Below are positions 23,848 to 34,084 of a stretch of DNA of 64,000 nucleotides, piece by piece. Positions within the stretch are counted from its first letter, which is position 1. Each line of letters begins with the position of its first letter. Source of the DNA: Wolfiporia cocos (lineage: Eukaryota; Basidiomycota; Agaricomycetes; Polyporales; Phaeolaceae); NCBI GenBank assembly GCA_029448655.1, contig JACCLO010000009.1, positions 434,001 through 498,000 of the forward strand, written 5' to 3'. The translations under genes were made by a program, and so were the position numbers. The notes below the pieces were generated by a model. The model did not search any database and was not told the DNA's origin. It saw only the letters and a list, made by a program, of their open reading frames with translations.

Positions 23848-26800
23848 CTCATGAACGGCACAGGCCTGACAGTTGGGTTTGCATTCCACTTCAAGTAGCC
23901 ACACACAACATAATTAACTACGTATGTGCTCTCATCTGCTACTGACCCAAAGCTAACACCCACTTTTTGTGCAGGTCACACTCAATGCTGCGCCAGTGGT
24001 GGATCTGCAGGTGCCGGAGGATTTCAAAACCAGTACGCATTTGGTGTGGCATTGTTGTCTGTGACCTTATACGATATCCCTTAAGCACAAGACCTTGCTT
24101 AGCATTCTCAATGCTGCAGTGACCGCACAGCATCAATCCAACGTTATCAGTGATATGTCACTGAAGTTGCACATGCTGAGCTGGGCAGGCGACAAGGAGT
24201 TCTCAAGATGCAACCTCAAAGGACAGGGACCAAGGTAGGTGGTTATGGTTACAAACTGGTGAGGCGACTGTGCGCCTGCCGCACTGCTTATATACATGTA
24301 CAGGTAACCAGGGACTGCGCGAAAACGGTACTCCCAGCGCCGTCCCGAGAGTTCCCCTGTATCGTACCATCAATTACACCCCCTCGCATCATGACTGATA
24401 CTGATAGTAGAGAGTTTGTTAATATGAAAAAGTGTAGTACTACCGGTGTGTAAATGTACAAGTATGAGCTATTAGTGATAGATCACTACTGTGTGTACCT
24501 GAGCTACCTGTGTTTGCGTCATAATTGCAATCTTAACTCGTCTGAATCATGTCTTGATCTGTCTGAATCAGCTGACTTAAGAAGTGAATCTACTGGAATA
24601 AGTCGTCCATAACTGAGTGACTTTACATCTTGATTGTCTGAAACAAGGCGATTAAGGCAGATTAGGGACATTGTAGTTTTGCTGATGGCCTGGGGTGTTT
24701 GTGTGCGCGGTAGATGGTTTTTAGTGCGGTGGTGTTGTCGCAGAAGTAGTGTATGGTAGTGATGTTTGGGTGTGTCGCGATGATGTGTGTGAGTGAGTGT
24801 GACGCGGCACTGATGGCAAAGGTTTCGGTGTCGTAGGTGGTGGAAGTACGACCTAGGCCGAATAGGCATTGGTGGATATTCTTTCCGAGGTGTGTGATTA
24901 TATAGCTTGCTCCGGAGAAGAAGCGGTGTGGTAGTAGTGGACGAGTAGACCCATCTGTGTATATGCAAAGAGTATGTGGTGATGTGGTGGAGAGGTTAAT
25001 AAGGGAGTGGATTTGTTGGAGGTGTGTGGTTTTGGTGTCCTTGGAAGCATTCGTGCCTAGTAAATTCCATTGCAGTCTTGATTCCCATTGTGTCATCAGG
25101 TGCCAGGGTGCCTGTTCAAATGGGTATGCATGATCAGTGTGTGTAGGTAGGAGTGAATTGAGATATAATAGTGGCGTTGTGCGTGGCATGTGTTCTTGTA
25201 TAGTATGTTTAGATAGTGGATATGGTTGTTTTGTTGGATTGTTAAGACGTTGGATGGGTTGGGAGAGTGTAGGTAAAGTACGTAAACGGATGGCTGTTGT
25301 ATCATTGAGGCGTTGTAGATAAATTGGAAAGGGAGGATAGCAGATAGAGTTTCGAGAGATGAAATGGGTGTGGTACGGAATGCACCTAGTAACCATCGTA
25401 GGCTTTGGTTTTGTGTGAGTGTGAGGGGGCGTATGAGTGTTTTCTGTCGGTGTGCATGGTAGTATAGCGGGGCTCCATAAGTAATAATGGGGAGAATGGT
25501 GGCGGTGTAGAGGTGTCGGGCAGGGTAAATAGTGAGTCCACGTATGATATTAGCGAGCATACGTAGTGCGATAGCTTGGGTAGTGGCTCGTCGTGCCATG
25601 GTGTGGACATGGTGTTGGAAGGAGAGTCGTGAGTCGAAATAAAAGCCTAGCCAACGAAGGTGTGGTGAAGGATTTACGGTGATAGGTGGTAAATTAGGTG
25701 GGGTGATGGTGATGTTTGGGATGGGGCGGTGTTGTCGTGTGTGGTAAAAGTGTGTGGCGTCTATTTTGTCATGGCCGATGTCAAGGCCAATGTCATGGAG
25801 GGTTTGCCAAGCAAGGTTGGCAGTGTGTTGTGCGCGTTGTGTGGATATTTCGAGTGTAGGGCCTGCAGCGAGGAGGCTAAGGTCGTCAACGTAGGAATAT
25901 AGATTGGCATGTGGGGATAAGGAGGTGAGGCGGTGTAGGACGGGTGATGCATAGATGGTGGATAAGACAGGGGAGAGTGGTGATCCTTGTGGGATGCCAA
26001 CGTTGCCGGTGGGGTAGACGTTGCTGATTTCGTTATCAATTCGGAATTGGATAGTGCGATTTTGAATGAATGATGTGATCCATCGTGTGATTTCGATTGG
26101 AAATCCGAGTAGGAAAAGTTGGTGTCGTAGGCGGTCGTGGTTGATGTTGTTGAAGAATCCAGAAATGTCAAGTGCAATGAATGTGGCGACTCTTCGTTGT
26201 TTCCATACGGATTGGATATCGTGGATGAGGGTGATACCTCCGTCGAGTGGTGAGGAGTGGTTACGTCCTCCGTATTGGGTGGTGGGGATGAGTTGGTGTT
26301 TTCCGATGTCATAGAGGAGACGGGTTGCTATAATTTTTTCAATCAGTTTAGATAAATTCTCAATGAGGGTAATGGGGCGGTAGGATTTGGGTAGTGTATA
26401 GTCGGGTTTATTGGGTTTAGGAATCATGACTACGATGCCTGTGCATAATGAGGGTGGTAGGTATCCGATTCGGATGGAGGCATTAATGAATGTAAGTAAG
26501 TATGGAGTGGTGCAAGATTGGTTAAACCATTTCAATAGGCGCCAGTTAGTACCGGTGAGGCCTGGTGCTGTGGAGTTAGAGGATTGGTTAAGTGCGTTTG
26601 TGATTTCGTGAGGAGTTATGGGGTGATAAGTACGTGTAGGTAGGGGGTCATTATCGTAAGGGAGGGTGGTTTGGGCAGGAGGGCCGTGTGGTGGAAAGTA
26701 TGTGTCGGCAAATACGGTTGCTTTTTCGTTAATGGTGGTGGCATAACCATTATTGGTGTGGATGGGAGGGGTGCATTTGTGTTGTCGTTGGTAGGGCCAT

Positions 26801-27952
26801 TTTGCAAGGGACCATAGGTTGTGGTGTTGTTGTTGTTCGATTAGTCAAGTGGCCCATGTACGTTTGGCGGCTTTGGTGGTGTAGTGTAGTTGTTTGTAGA
26901 GAAGGTGTTGTTGGTGTGGGTGTGTGGAGTGGTTGATGGAATGCGTGAGGCGGTCGCAATTGTCGTTCCACCAGAAGGAGTGTGTGCGGTTTGAAGGTTT
27001 TCGGGAGTGCATGGAATGTGCTGTGGCGTATTGCATGGCGTTTTGAAGAATGAGGGCACCGTTGTCGAGGTCTGGTGTGGTGTGATAATTGAGGGGAGGG
27101 GGATGAACGGAGAGATAATGGTGGAGTTGTTGTGTCCATTCACTTTGTTTGGATGGGTTGATGCGGTATGTGGTAGGTGGAGTGGGTGTGGGGAGAAGGT
27201 GGTGGAAGTGAATCGTGAATGTAATGGGGTAATGATCGGATCGCCATGCTGGTAGGTTGGTAATATTCCAATCGTGGAATGTGGTGTTGTGGTTGTTACG
27301 AGTAAATGTGAGGTTGATGACTGAGGTTGTGTGATGGTGGTAATCGTAGTGGGTGGGGTGGTTGGGGGAGTTTAGTAGGGAGAAATCGTTGGCATCGGTC
27401 CATGCGAGGAGTTGGTTGCCTAGGGTGAGGTTTTGATGGCGATGGAGGTGAGGGTCCCATTCGCGGTGGTGAAGGTTAAAGTTGCTGCAGAATAGGGTGG
27501 CTTGGTGGGGAAGGAGGTTGGTTTCAGTGATGGTATCAAGTGTGGAGGTCTGGGGGGGTGAGTGATTGTATACGTTTATGAGGAGGATTTCATGAGATAA
27601 TGAGGTTAGTGAGATGCATAGTATGTGTGGGTTGGAAATAATATCATGACGGAGGTGAGGCGTAAATATTGGTAGTATATTTTTCGTATATATGTACAAA
27701 TGTATGGAGTGGATTCGTTAGAGGGGAGGGCAGGAAGGAAGCATTCCCAAGCTGGGTTAGATATGGTAGCATGGATAGGTTGGGGTTCGAGTCCGAGGGT
27801 GGCTTTGGCGGTTCCACATTGGTTCCACCATGGTTCTTGGAAGAGTATGATGTCATAATTGTTGGCGGTGTCGAGGATGATTTTCATGTGTATATTGGAT
27901 TTTGCAACGTTAAGCTGGAGGATGCGTGTGGATGAAAGGGTGGGTGTAGTGA

Positions 27953-29859
27953 TCATATGTGGGACATCGGTGGCACTTCCTCATCGGGTTCAATGTTGGT
28001 GCGGAAGCGGTCTGCAGGGTCGCGGAAGCGGCGTCGGTCGGGACAGTGGACATCATCAGAGGCGTGATTGCCGTTGCAGTTGACGCAGTGGTAGTGGGAT
28101 GGGTCGCATGGTTGGGTAGGTGGGCAGTTGTCGGTGGCGCATGAGATGCATTCAGTGCGGTGGTGGATTGTGTCATGTAAGTCTCCGCAGAGGTGGCACG
28201 TGATTGGGCGGCAGCATGGTTTGTGAGAGGAATGGTTGTGTCCAAATCGTTGGCATTTGAAGCAGCGAATAAGGAGAGGGCAGTCTGTGTATGTGCTGAT
28301 GGTGAATAAGGTACCGAACATGTAAATTTGGGAGTGTTGGATTGATTTTCGGAGATCACCTGTGGGGTCTTCGAATGCGACAGATACTGTAGATTTCATT
28401 TGGTCTTTCATGTTTTCGTCACGGCGGATCCATCGAGGGCCCCAGACGTAGGTGAGATTGGAAAATGTGGGATTGTTGTGTAGGGTGTTAAGAAGTGCTG
28501 TGTCGGAGAAGCGTTGGGATTCGGGGGTGGGGTGGCATGGTACATATCGGAGGACGAGTTTCGACCAGGGGATGTTGGGTGAGATAATGGTTTCATCAGG
28601 GAGTTTGAGGATGGAGCGTATGAGGGGAAGGAAGCAGGTGATGGTGTCACGGGTGGTGCTAGAGGGAAAAACCAAGACTAGGTTTCCGGTGGGGGTACGT
28701 TTGATGGCAAGAATGTTGCAGTTTTGGTTGCGCCATGCAGCGTGTTTGGACATGTCGCGAAGGAGAATTTGGTGTAGGTGTGATTCAGGGATGGGGTGAG
28801 TGAGATTGTCTGGAATGTTACCACCTAGGCGGATAACCCATTCAATGTGAGGTGATGCTGGGGGAAGTGGGTTGGTAGGACAGTCGTTGTGGGGGTTGGG
28901 AGGTTGGTGTTGGGTGGGTTGTTTGGATGGTTTGTTCGTTTTAGTTTTGGAGGCATAAGTGGGGTGTGGGATAGGGATGGGCGGTGGGATTGAGGCATAG
29001 AGTTCTTCGATGCTATTGACTGGAGAAGGTGGGGTAAGGATGGGTACATTGTGGGCGTTATTATCGGCAGTGTGAGTACGTTTGGTAGGAGGTGTCGGTT
29101 GAGGTTGGGTTGTTTGGTTGTGTTTGGTGGGTTTTGCGGGAGCATTTGATGTGGTGGTATTGGCTGTGTTGTTAAGTCGTGTTTTGAAAGTATCGAGTCG
29201 AGCTGAGAATTGGTTAAGAAGGGGACCGAGGATGGTAAGGATTTCGTGGGCGATGCGGTTAGCATGTGATTCTGGGGCGAGAGGGGGAGTGGGGATGGGC
29301 TGTAAAATGAGAGAAGGGGGTGTGGGAGTATCAGGGAGCGTAAGAGGTGGGCGGTTGGGGGATGGTTGAGTGTTCATGTGTTCGTTGTCGTCTCCATCAT
29401 CAGATAAGGGTTCACATTTGGAGATTACATCGTCAATCCAGAGACTGAGATTGAGGAGGTCAGTGGATAGGTGGCGTAGGAGAGCATGGTCTCGAAGTCC
29501 GCGTCAGCCGAAGTGTTCGATACCGTCACTGATGGCTGTGAGGTTGCGGTGTAAATATAGGGAATATAGATGGAGTGCATTGTTGTCTTCGAAATTGGCA
29601 TAGGCAGAGAGGAAATCTTGTGCATGTGAGTGGAGGGGTTGTAGAGCAAGGTGAGCGGTTTGCCCAGCTAGGGTGTCACCGATGTCAGAATGGTCATGGT
29701 ATGGTTCGAGAAGTTCAAAATGAGAGTCTCTGAAGTCATTTAGTTGTATAGGGGTAACAGAACGTTCGGCGGTGGGTTCGGAAGTAGGGACGATGGTAGG
29801 GGATGTTGGAGCAGGGGGCTTGACAACGATCGGGGAGTTGGGCGCTTGTTCGGACATGG
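27953..29859 (-). pseudogene. LINE ORF1, CCHC zinc-knuckle nucleic-acid-binding protein (one frameshift)
   Basis: The frame begins with ATG at 29859 (MSEQAPNSPIVVK...) and is helical around LHRNLTAISDGIEHFG. It meets a stop near 29504 and continues in another frame (RDHALLRHLSTDLLNLSLWI) through MNTQPSPNRPP (29377) to the end at 27953. A proline/threonine-rich middle is followed by a globular region (EWVIRLGGNIPDNLTHPIPE...) and three CCHC-like knuckles: CFKCQRFGH...C, CHLCGDLH...C and CVNCNGNH...C. LINE ORF1 proteins bind the element RNA. One indel near 29505 breaks the frame; otherwise about 630 codons are preserved. The stop overlaps the ORF2 start (ATGA), suggesting termination-reinitiation coupling. 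Confidence 0.8.
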
Positions 29860-29879
29860 TGGTTACGGAATGAGGTGTG

Positions 29880-29893
29880 CACGTGAGAGTAAA
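29880..29893. repeat. Target-site duplication between two tandem retroposons
   Basis: CACGTGAGAGTAAA separates the LINE 5' end (29879) from the (GA)n tail of the next retroposon (from 29894) and is the middle of three copies of the target. Confidence 0.85.
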
Positions 29894-30516
29894 GAGAGAG
29901 AGAGAGACAACCATTTATACCCTGCAGTCAGTATCCTATGTACATGTGCGGCAGCTAACGAGAGCCACGGTCGAAGGTGAAGGGTATTGCGATATGGAGT
30001 AGGGTGGTGTTATGGGTCATACTTTGGTTAGGTATCGTGATGGGAGCAAGCAGGTGTCTTAGGGCCCCGAGTGTTGGCCGACACTTATACCGCTCTAGTG
30101 ATACGTAAATAAAAACATGACGGGAAGGGAAAAAGGAGACGAGGTAAAATGAGGTAAAAATAACAAAAAGAGTTACATAGCAGAAGAACTTGGGCTTGCT
30201 GCATGGAGAGGGTAATCGGTCAAGACAGAGTAGGTGAGTTGATTGTTGAATACGTCATGCTTGCGAGCGCACTGGTTGAATGCTCGGAATAGGGCTTCAA
30301 GTCGACGGGTGATGATGAAATCATCATTGTTGGGGTACGACATAAGGATGGAGGAGTGGATATGGGTGGAAGAGGGGTCGGTCCAGGTGAAACCACTAAA
30401 CATCTCGTATGAGACGTTGCTGTAATTCCTGTCCTGGAAGTAGTGGAAGAATTGGAGGTTGAGAAGTTGCTGTGCCCATTCTTTACTTAGCTCGAAGGGG
30501 GTGAGTAGTGTGCCAG

Positions 30517-31281
30517 TGTTACGGTTATTTCGATTTTTCGGACGCTGGCAGAACTCACCATTAGGTGAATACGATACGGAGACTTGTTGCGCAACCAACC
30601 CCCCTGGCTACTCGTGATTCTACTGGGCACATCCCCAGTTGTACTAGCATATAGGGCACGTTTCACCTTTGGCAGATCCAACTCTGCCCTCATTTCATAG
30701 TTATCATTTGTTAGCTGATAGATGGCATTCAACCGCCATCATCATTTCTATCTATCATTTCGGATATATCACTACATACCTATCAAACATTTCATACTAT
30801 AGCATAGATAGTACTGGTGACATCTGGGACAGACTCAACCCCTGGAACTTAACGTAGTATATAAACTCATGTACTTACTGTCGAGGCTCTTCAGCTCAAC
30901 CTTGTTGTACAAACAAGAAGTCTTATACTTGTTCTCAAATGTAGGAAACTACGCTCAGTACTTCTCTCGAGCAACCTGAACGACTAAGTCCTCGAAGTGC
31001 ACACTGACTTCTCAGACTTAGGCAAGTCTTATATTCTATCAAGACTTGCACCCCAAACAGATTATATCCTCTAACGTGTATTGGATATCAAATGATCTCC
31101 TAGGAACTTCACCTAGGATTTGAAGGCATCTAACGAGTACTTGCCTTGCATACGTCGAACTTCACCTAGGACTTGAAGGCATCTAACGGGTACTTGCCTT
31201 GCATACGTCCTTTGGACTACGTGCAGAAGAACGATCTATATTTGCGCCTCGAATATCCGAACGGGTATTCGACCCGTAACA
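30517..31281 (-). mobile_element. Solo LTR, family B (765 bp)
   Basis: It begins TGTTACGG and ends CCGTAACA on either strand, with a perfect 5-bp duplication GCCAG (30512-30516, 31282-31286). It contains a 53-bp direct duplication (31104-31209). The related copy at 11547-12244 lacks a matching TSD. Confidence 0.9.
31104..31209. repeat. 53-bp direct repeat, two copies, inside LTR B
   Basis: Units 31104-31156 and 31157-31209 (GAACTTCACCTAGGA..TGCATACGTC) differ at only two or three positions, suggesting a recent tandem duplication within the LTR. Confidence 0.9.
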
Positions 31282-31390
31282 GCCAGTTGCAGATAGGCAT
31301 TGGAGTACATTGTTAAGTTTGAGGGTGATAGTGCGGGAGGGCGTAAAGGTGATAGGTGGAAGAGGATAGCAGTACTTCTCTAACTGGTCA

Positions 31391-31568
31391 GGTCCGGCAG
31401 GGCGGGGGTAGATTGGTCCCTCCATGGGACCAGCAGGATGACCGTAAAGTGGTCATTCAAGGGGACCAGCAGGGTGGGTGTAAATCGGTCCTTCCATAGG
31501 ACCGGGAGGGTGGTTGTAAAGGGGTTTCTCGAGGGGGCCAATAGGGTGGTCATATAGGGGTGGCTCGA
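31391..31568 (-). repeat. 36-bp coding tandem repeat, ~5 units
   Basis: Five 36-bp units encode the 12-residue motif PLYxHPxGPxEx of the ORF1-type protein. Unit length is a multiple of three, so copy-number change keeps the frame. Confidence 0.85.
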
Positions 31569-32212
31569 GAAGGAATTCAACGGTGTCAACAGAGTCGATA
31601 GAGTGATGAGTTGGAGCAGGTGATGGGTTACAAGGGGGTGTGGGTTGGGGAGACGGAGTTCGTGGTGGTGTCTCGGGACAATTCGGAACCCAGTGGAGAT
31701 GAGGCTCAGGTTTCTTTGGGGCGGTCCATATGGTGTGGCTGGAAACGTGTTTGAGGTGAGGCATGGATGGAGTGGTGCGTAGCTTAGGGGTGGCAGGCAT
31801 GGGAGGGGTGGGTAAAGGGTTGTTGAATGTAGGCGCTAGGAGTGAGGTGAGGTGTAGTGCAAAGTTGTTAACATCCTGCTGCAAAGTGAGCAGGGAAGGG
31901 AGTTCGGTGTGGGCCAATTCATTGGCACCATGGGTGATTGTGGTGAGGGGGTAGTATACGTGTGTCTTCCAAAGAGGAAGAGTGTAGGTTGATGGTGTGG
32001 TTTCATGTGCCTGGTGGATGCTCTGGGTGGCGTTGCAAAGTAGGTCAAAGGCAAAGGTAGCGAGGGTTATGTCGGCAGGGGCCCTCTAGGTGTTGGGGAT
32101 GGTGCATTGGGTGTTCATGGTGGGAGAGACGGTGTGTGGGGGTTGGTGTATGGGTGGACGGTATGTGAGCACCTAAGGCGAAGGTGGTGGTAAGAGAGAA
32201 AGGAGGGCTTGT

Positions 32213-32226
32213 CATGTGAGAGTAAA
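32213..32226. repeat. Target-site duplication at 5' end of the ORF1-only retroposon
   Basis: CATGTGAGAGTAAA matches 29880-29893 at 13 of 14 positions. Right of it, GAAGCCCATGGGCTTTGATG resembles the right side of the related unoccupied sequence at 45722-45741. Confidence 0.8.
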
Positions 32227-34084
32227 GAAGCCCATGGGCTTTGATGAAATAATAAAGTAGCGCCAGTTCCGGCATGGCCCGCTACGTTGAACGTTGAACG
32301 TTTGAATGTGAGCAACATACTGAATCTTGAAAGTCGGGCCAAAAAGCTTCAGGCCTCAGGCCTAGTAGAGCCACATCCCTGTGGATTTTCTGTAATGGAG
32401 TTTCTGCATCTCCTTCCTGCTTACTTCTTTTCCTGACCTTTTGACTAAATGACATGGTATGGGCCTTGAGGTTTTTTTTTGTGTCGCCTTCCAAATGTCA
32501 AAAGATGTTGTAGATGCAAAGATCTTTTGTTGCATCATGAATACCTATCCAAAATCTGTAGCTACATGAAGTACATATGTTAAACACTTCCATTATGTAA
32601 ATACATCTATTCAACATAATGCTGTGTCACCCGTGACATATACTCTCATGTATGCTCCTCCACTCGATATGAATGATGATGTCCCAGACATCATATTACG
32701 AACCATTCATAACCCACTTGCCTGACTGTCAGACCGAGCTTCAGACGCTAGAGGACTAAGTAGGATGTTACTTGATTAAAACCAAGCTGGGGATCAGACT
32801 TGGTGGGTTTCAGCTATATATACATGAGTCTGTGTGTGTCCCTATGTGTCTTGCATACCTGTAATGGTTTAGCGGTGTCTGGGTAGTGAACTAGAGCTAA
32901 TAGACTTCGTCAGACCTCTGTCAAGGGTTTCTGGGAATTGTAATAGGTGTGATATGACTGGGGATCTGCGATGTGTGGTAACCATGTGTATCTAATGATC
33001 CCTGAATTGTGATTGAGTTAGAATTATATGAATGCTTCCTGGAATGTATAGGTGGTTCTGATATTCTCAAGAATGCTTCTGTGAAGTATAAATTAATGAA
33101 AGAAGCGAACTTAGTGCTTGTGTGGCTTTTGACCAAATATATCTCTGGAAGATCAGGAACTTGTTAAACCTTATGTTTAAATGTTGCCTTGTGGTAGCCT
33201 TGTGGTACTGGGATTATTAGAATGTTTCCTAAGGCTTCTGAGATGCTGTGATATTGGTGTGGAATCTATTGGTTCGTCTTCTTGGGACTTCTGTGATGAT
33301 TGGATTTATTGTTGTTATTGCTTTATGGGTTTTATTGGAGGGTTTAGATGGAACTGGATTGTCTTTGCATTGAACCGTCTGAGATGTGAGTTGGTTCTGA
33401 CACTGACCTCATGGTCCGGCTTCCAGAGGTATGCTGTGCAGCATAGCCTATAGCAGGCCATGCCGGGACCGGAGCTACTACTTTTGAACAACATTGATCA
33501 CATGGTACTAATTGGACTGTGGCAACTGTGTCTGAGTCGATTACTCCCGTTGCTATGTACTCAACGTCGAATAGATAGCAACGAGGCCGTAATTCCAGCG
33601 TAAGAGCCATTGAGAGGGATAGCACCAACTAACATGTGATAGATAGTAACTGCACGTGCCCGATCACATGAGGGCAGGACTTTTGAACTGATCAGTAATT
33701 CTCGCAGACAATCGTCTGACTATGTAAAGACCCCACTACTGATGTAGCGGGAATGACATAGAAATGCAAACGTGAGGACGTCGACTGTACTGTTCTCGCC
33801 CTTACCAACTGACTGTAAATCACATGTTAACTATGCCCTCTCCGAGGGCCAAGCTGCATCTCACCCAAATCTCTGTTTCACTGTGCCCCAATTGGTGCAG
33901 AAGATCATGTCGGAACACCACTGAGGGCAGTCGCTGTGCGGGCTTTCTGCTCGTGACGTCCCAGGTTCTCTCTGTGGAATCTACTGTATGCCATAGCTGT
34001 ATCTACGTCTGTGTATACACATACCGATCCTGTGTTCAGCCACCCAGCCCCAACTAGAACACGGTCTCTTCCACTCATGCGAAT
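32227..34084. other. No gene recognised; downstream flank of F-box unit from ~33.75 kb
   Basis: AT-rich sequence with only short frames. From about 33750 the sequence (GAATGACATAGAAATGC..GAGGACGTCGACTG) matches 45.74-45.85 kb and 59.49-59.6 kb, which is the conserved 3' flank of the F-box repeat unit. Confidence 0.5.

Larger units (their letters stand above)
22014..24680. mobile_element. 2.67-kb inverted-repeat insertion in the LINE RNase H region
   Basis: Removing this segment joins the RNase H codons in frame (HPRPSA + DATQTNS). The ends are imperfect inverted repeats of about 30 bp: AAAGCTACGATTCCTGAATC on the left, and the complement of AAAACTACAATGTCCCTAAT on the right. A GC dinucleotide is present on both sides, so the TSD is at most 2 bp or the end definition is slightly off. 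No transposase is recognised; the interior contains a hAT-like element and a solo LTR, so this insertion is older than both. Confidence 0.75.
21360..27956 (-). pseudogene. LINE ORF2: endonuclease, reverse transcriptase, RNase H (decayed)
   Basis: ORF2 starts at an ATG (27956) overlapping the ORF1 stop as ATGA. Endonuclease: LQLNVAKSN, FQEPWW, NVYNHSPPQ, WRSDHYPITF. Two usual aspartates appear as asparagine (CSNFNLHH, VINLTF). Reverse transcriptase (about 26470-25700): SYRPITLIENLSKLIEKI, catalytic ALDISGFFNNINH, GIPQGSPLSP and SYVDDLSLL. RNase H: IYTDGSTR, ETFAISAA, CDNTTAL, then after the insertion HWCPSHKNIPGNESAD. A C-terminal CPCDNRTF-TRDHILRDC zinc-like motif and KGLQALRRFL tail end at TAA 21362-21360. 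Lesions: a frameshift near 27680, TGA near 26843, a 1-bp loss near 25335, the 2.67-kb insertion within RNase H, and TAA near 21556. The cDNA-making activity is therefore dead in this copy. Confidence 0.85.
21147..29879 (-). mobile_element. LINE retrotransposon (Tad1/I type, RNase H-bearing), interrupted
   Basis: The element reads on the minus strand from 29879 to the (TC)n tail at 21149-21192. It is about 6.06 kb once the 2667-bp insertion (22014-24680) is discounted. It is flanked by a 14-bp duplication, as expected from target-primed reverse transcription. Order: a ~20-nt leader, ORF1 with zinc knuckles, ORF2 with endonuclease, reverse transcriptase and RNase H, then a tail ending ATAAATG(TC)n. 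Frameshifts and stops make it inactive. It abuts a second retroposon (29894-32212) at the same target. Confidence 0.85.
30173..32118 (-). pseudogene. ORF1-type retroposon protein with 12-residue repeats, interrupted by an LTR
   Basis: The ATG at 32118 starts a frame with a stop at codon 11. It then runs through a helical N-terminal domain (ATFAFDLLCNATQSI...YTLPLWK) like that of 6554-6006, a proline-rich linker, and five tandem 12-residue repeats of the form P-[LI]-Y-x-H-P-x-G-P-[LM]-E-x, one of which holds a TGA. A C-terminal domain (TITLKLNNVLQCLSATG / TLLTPFELSKEWAQQLL...FSGFTWTD...IITRRLEALFRAFNQ) follows. The LTR at 30517-31281 splits this domain, and removing it plus one 5-bp duplication restores the frame. 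I cannot name the family. It is clearly not chromosomal in origin, given its flanks. With two stops and an insertion it is inactive. Confidence 0.65.
29894..32212 (-). mobile_element. ORF1-only retroposon sharing the LINE 3' tail
   Basis: The element is read on the minus strand from 32212 to a (TC)n tail at 29894-29905. It is flanked by CATGTGAGAGTAAA (32213-32226) and CACGTGAGAGTAAA (29880-29893). Its last ~45 bp (ATGTACATA...TATAAATG..TCTCTC) resemble the LINE 3' end. It encodes one ORF1-type protein and no reverse transcriptase, so it would depend on enzymes from elsewhere. A solo LTR (30517-31281) is inserted in the frame. Confidence 0.75.
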
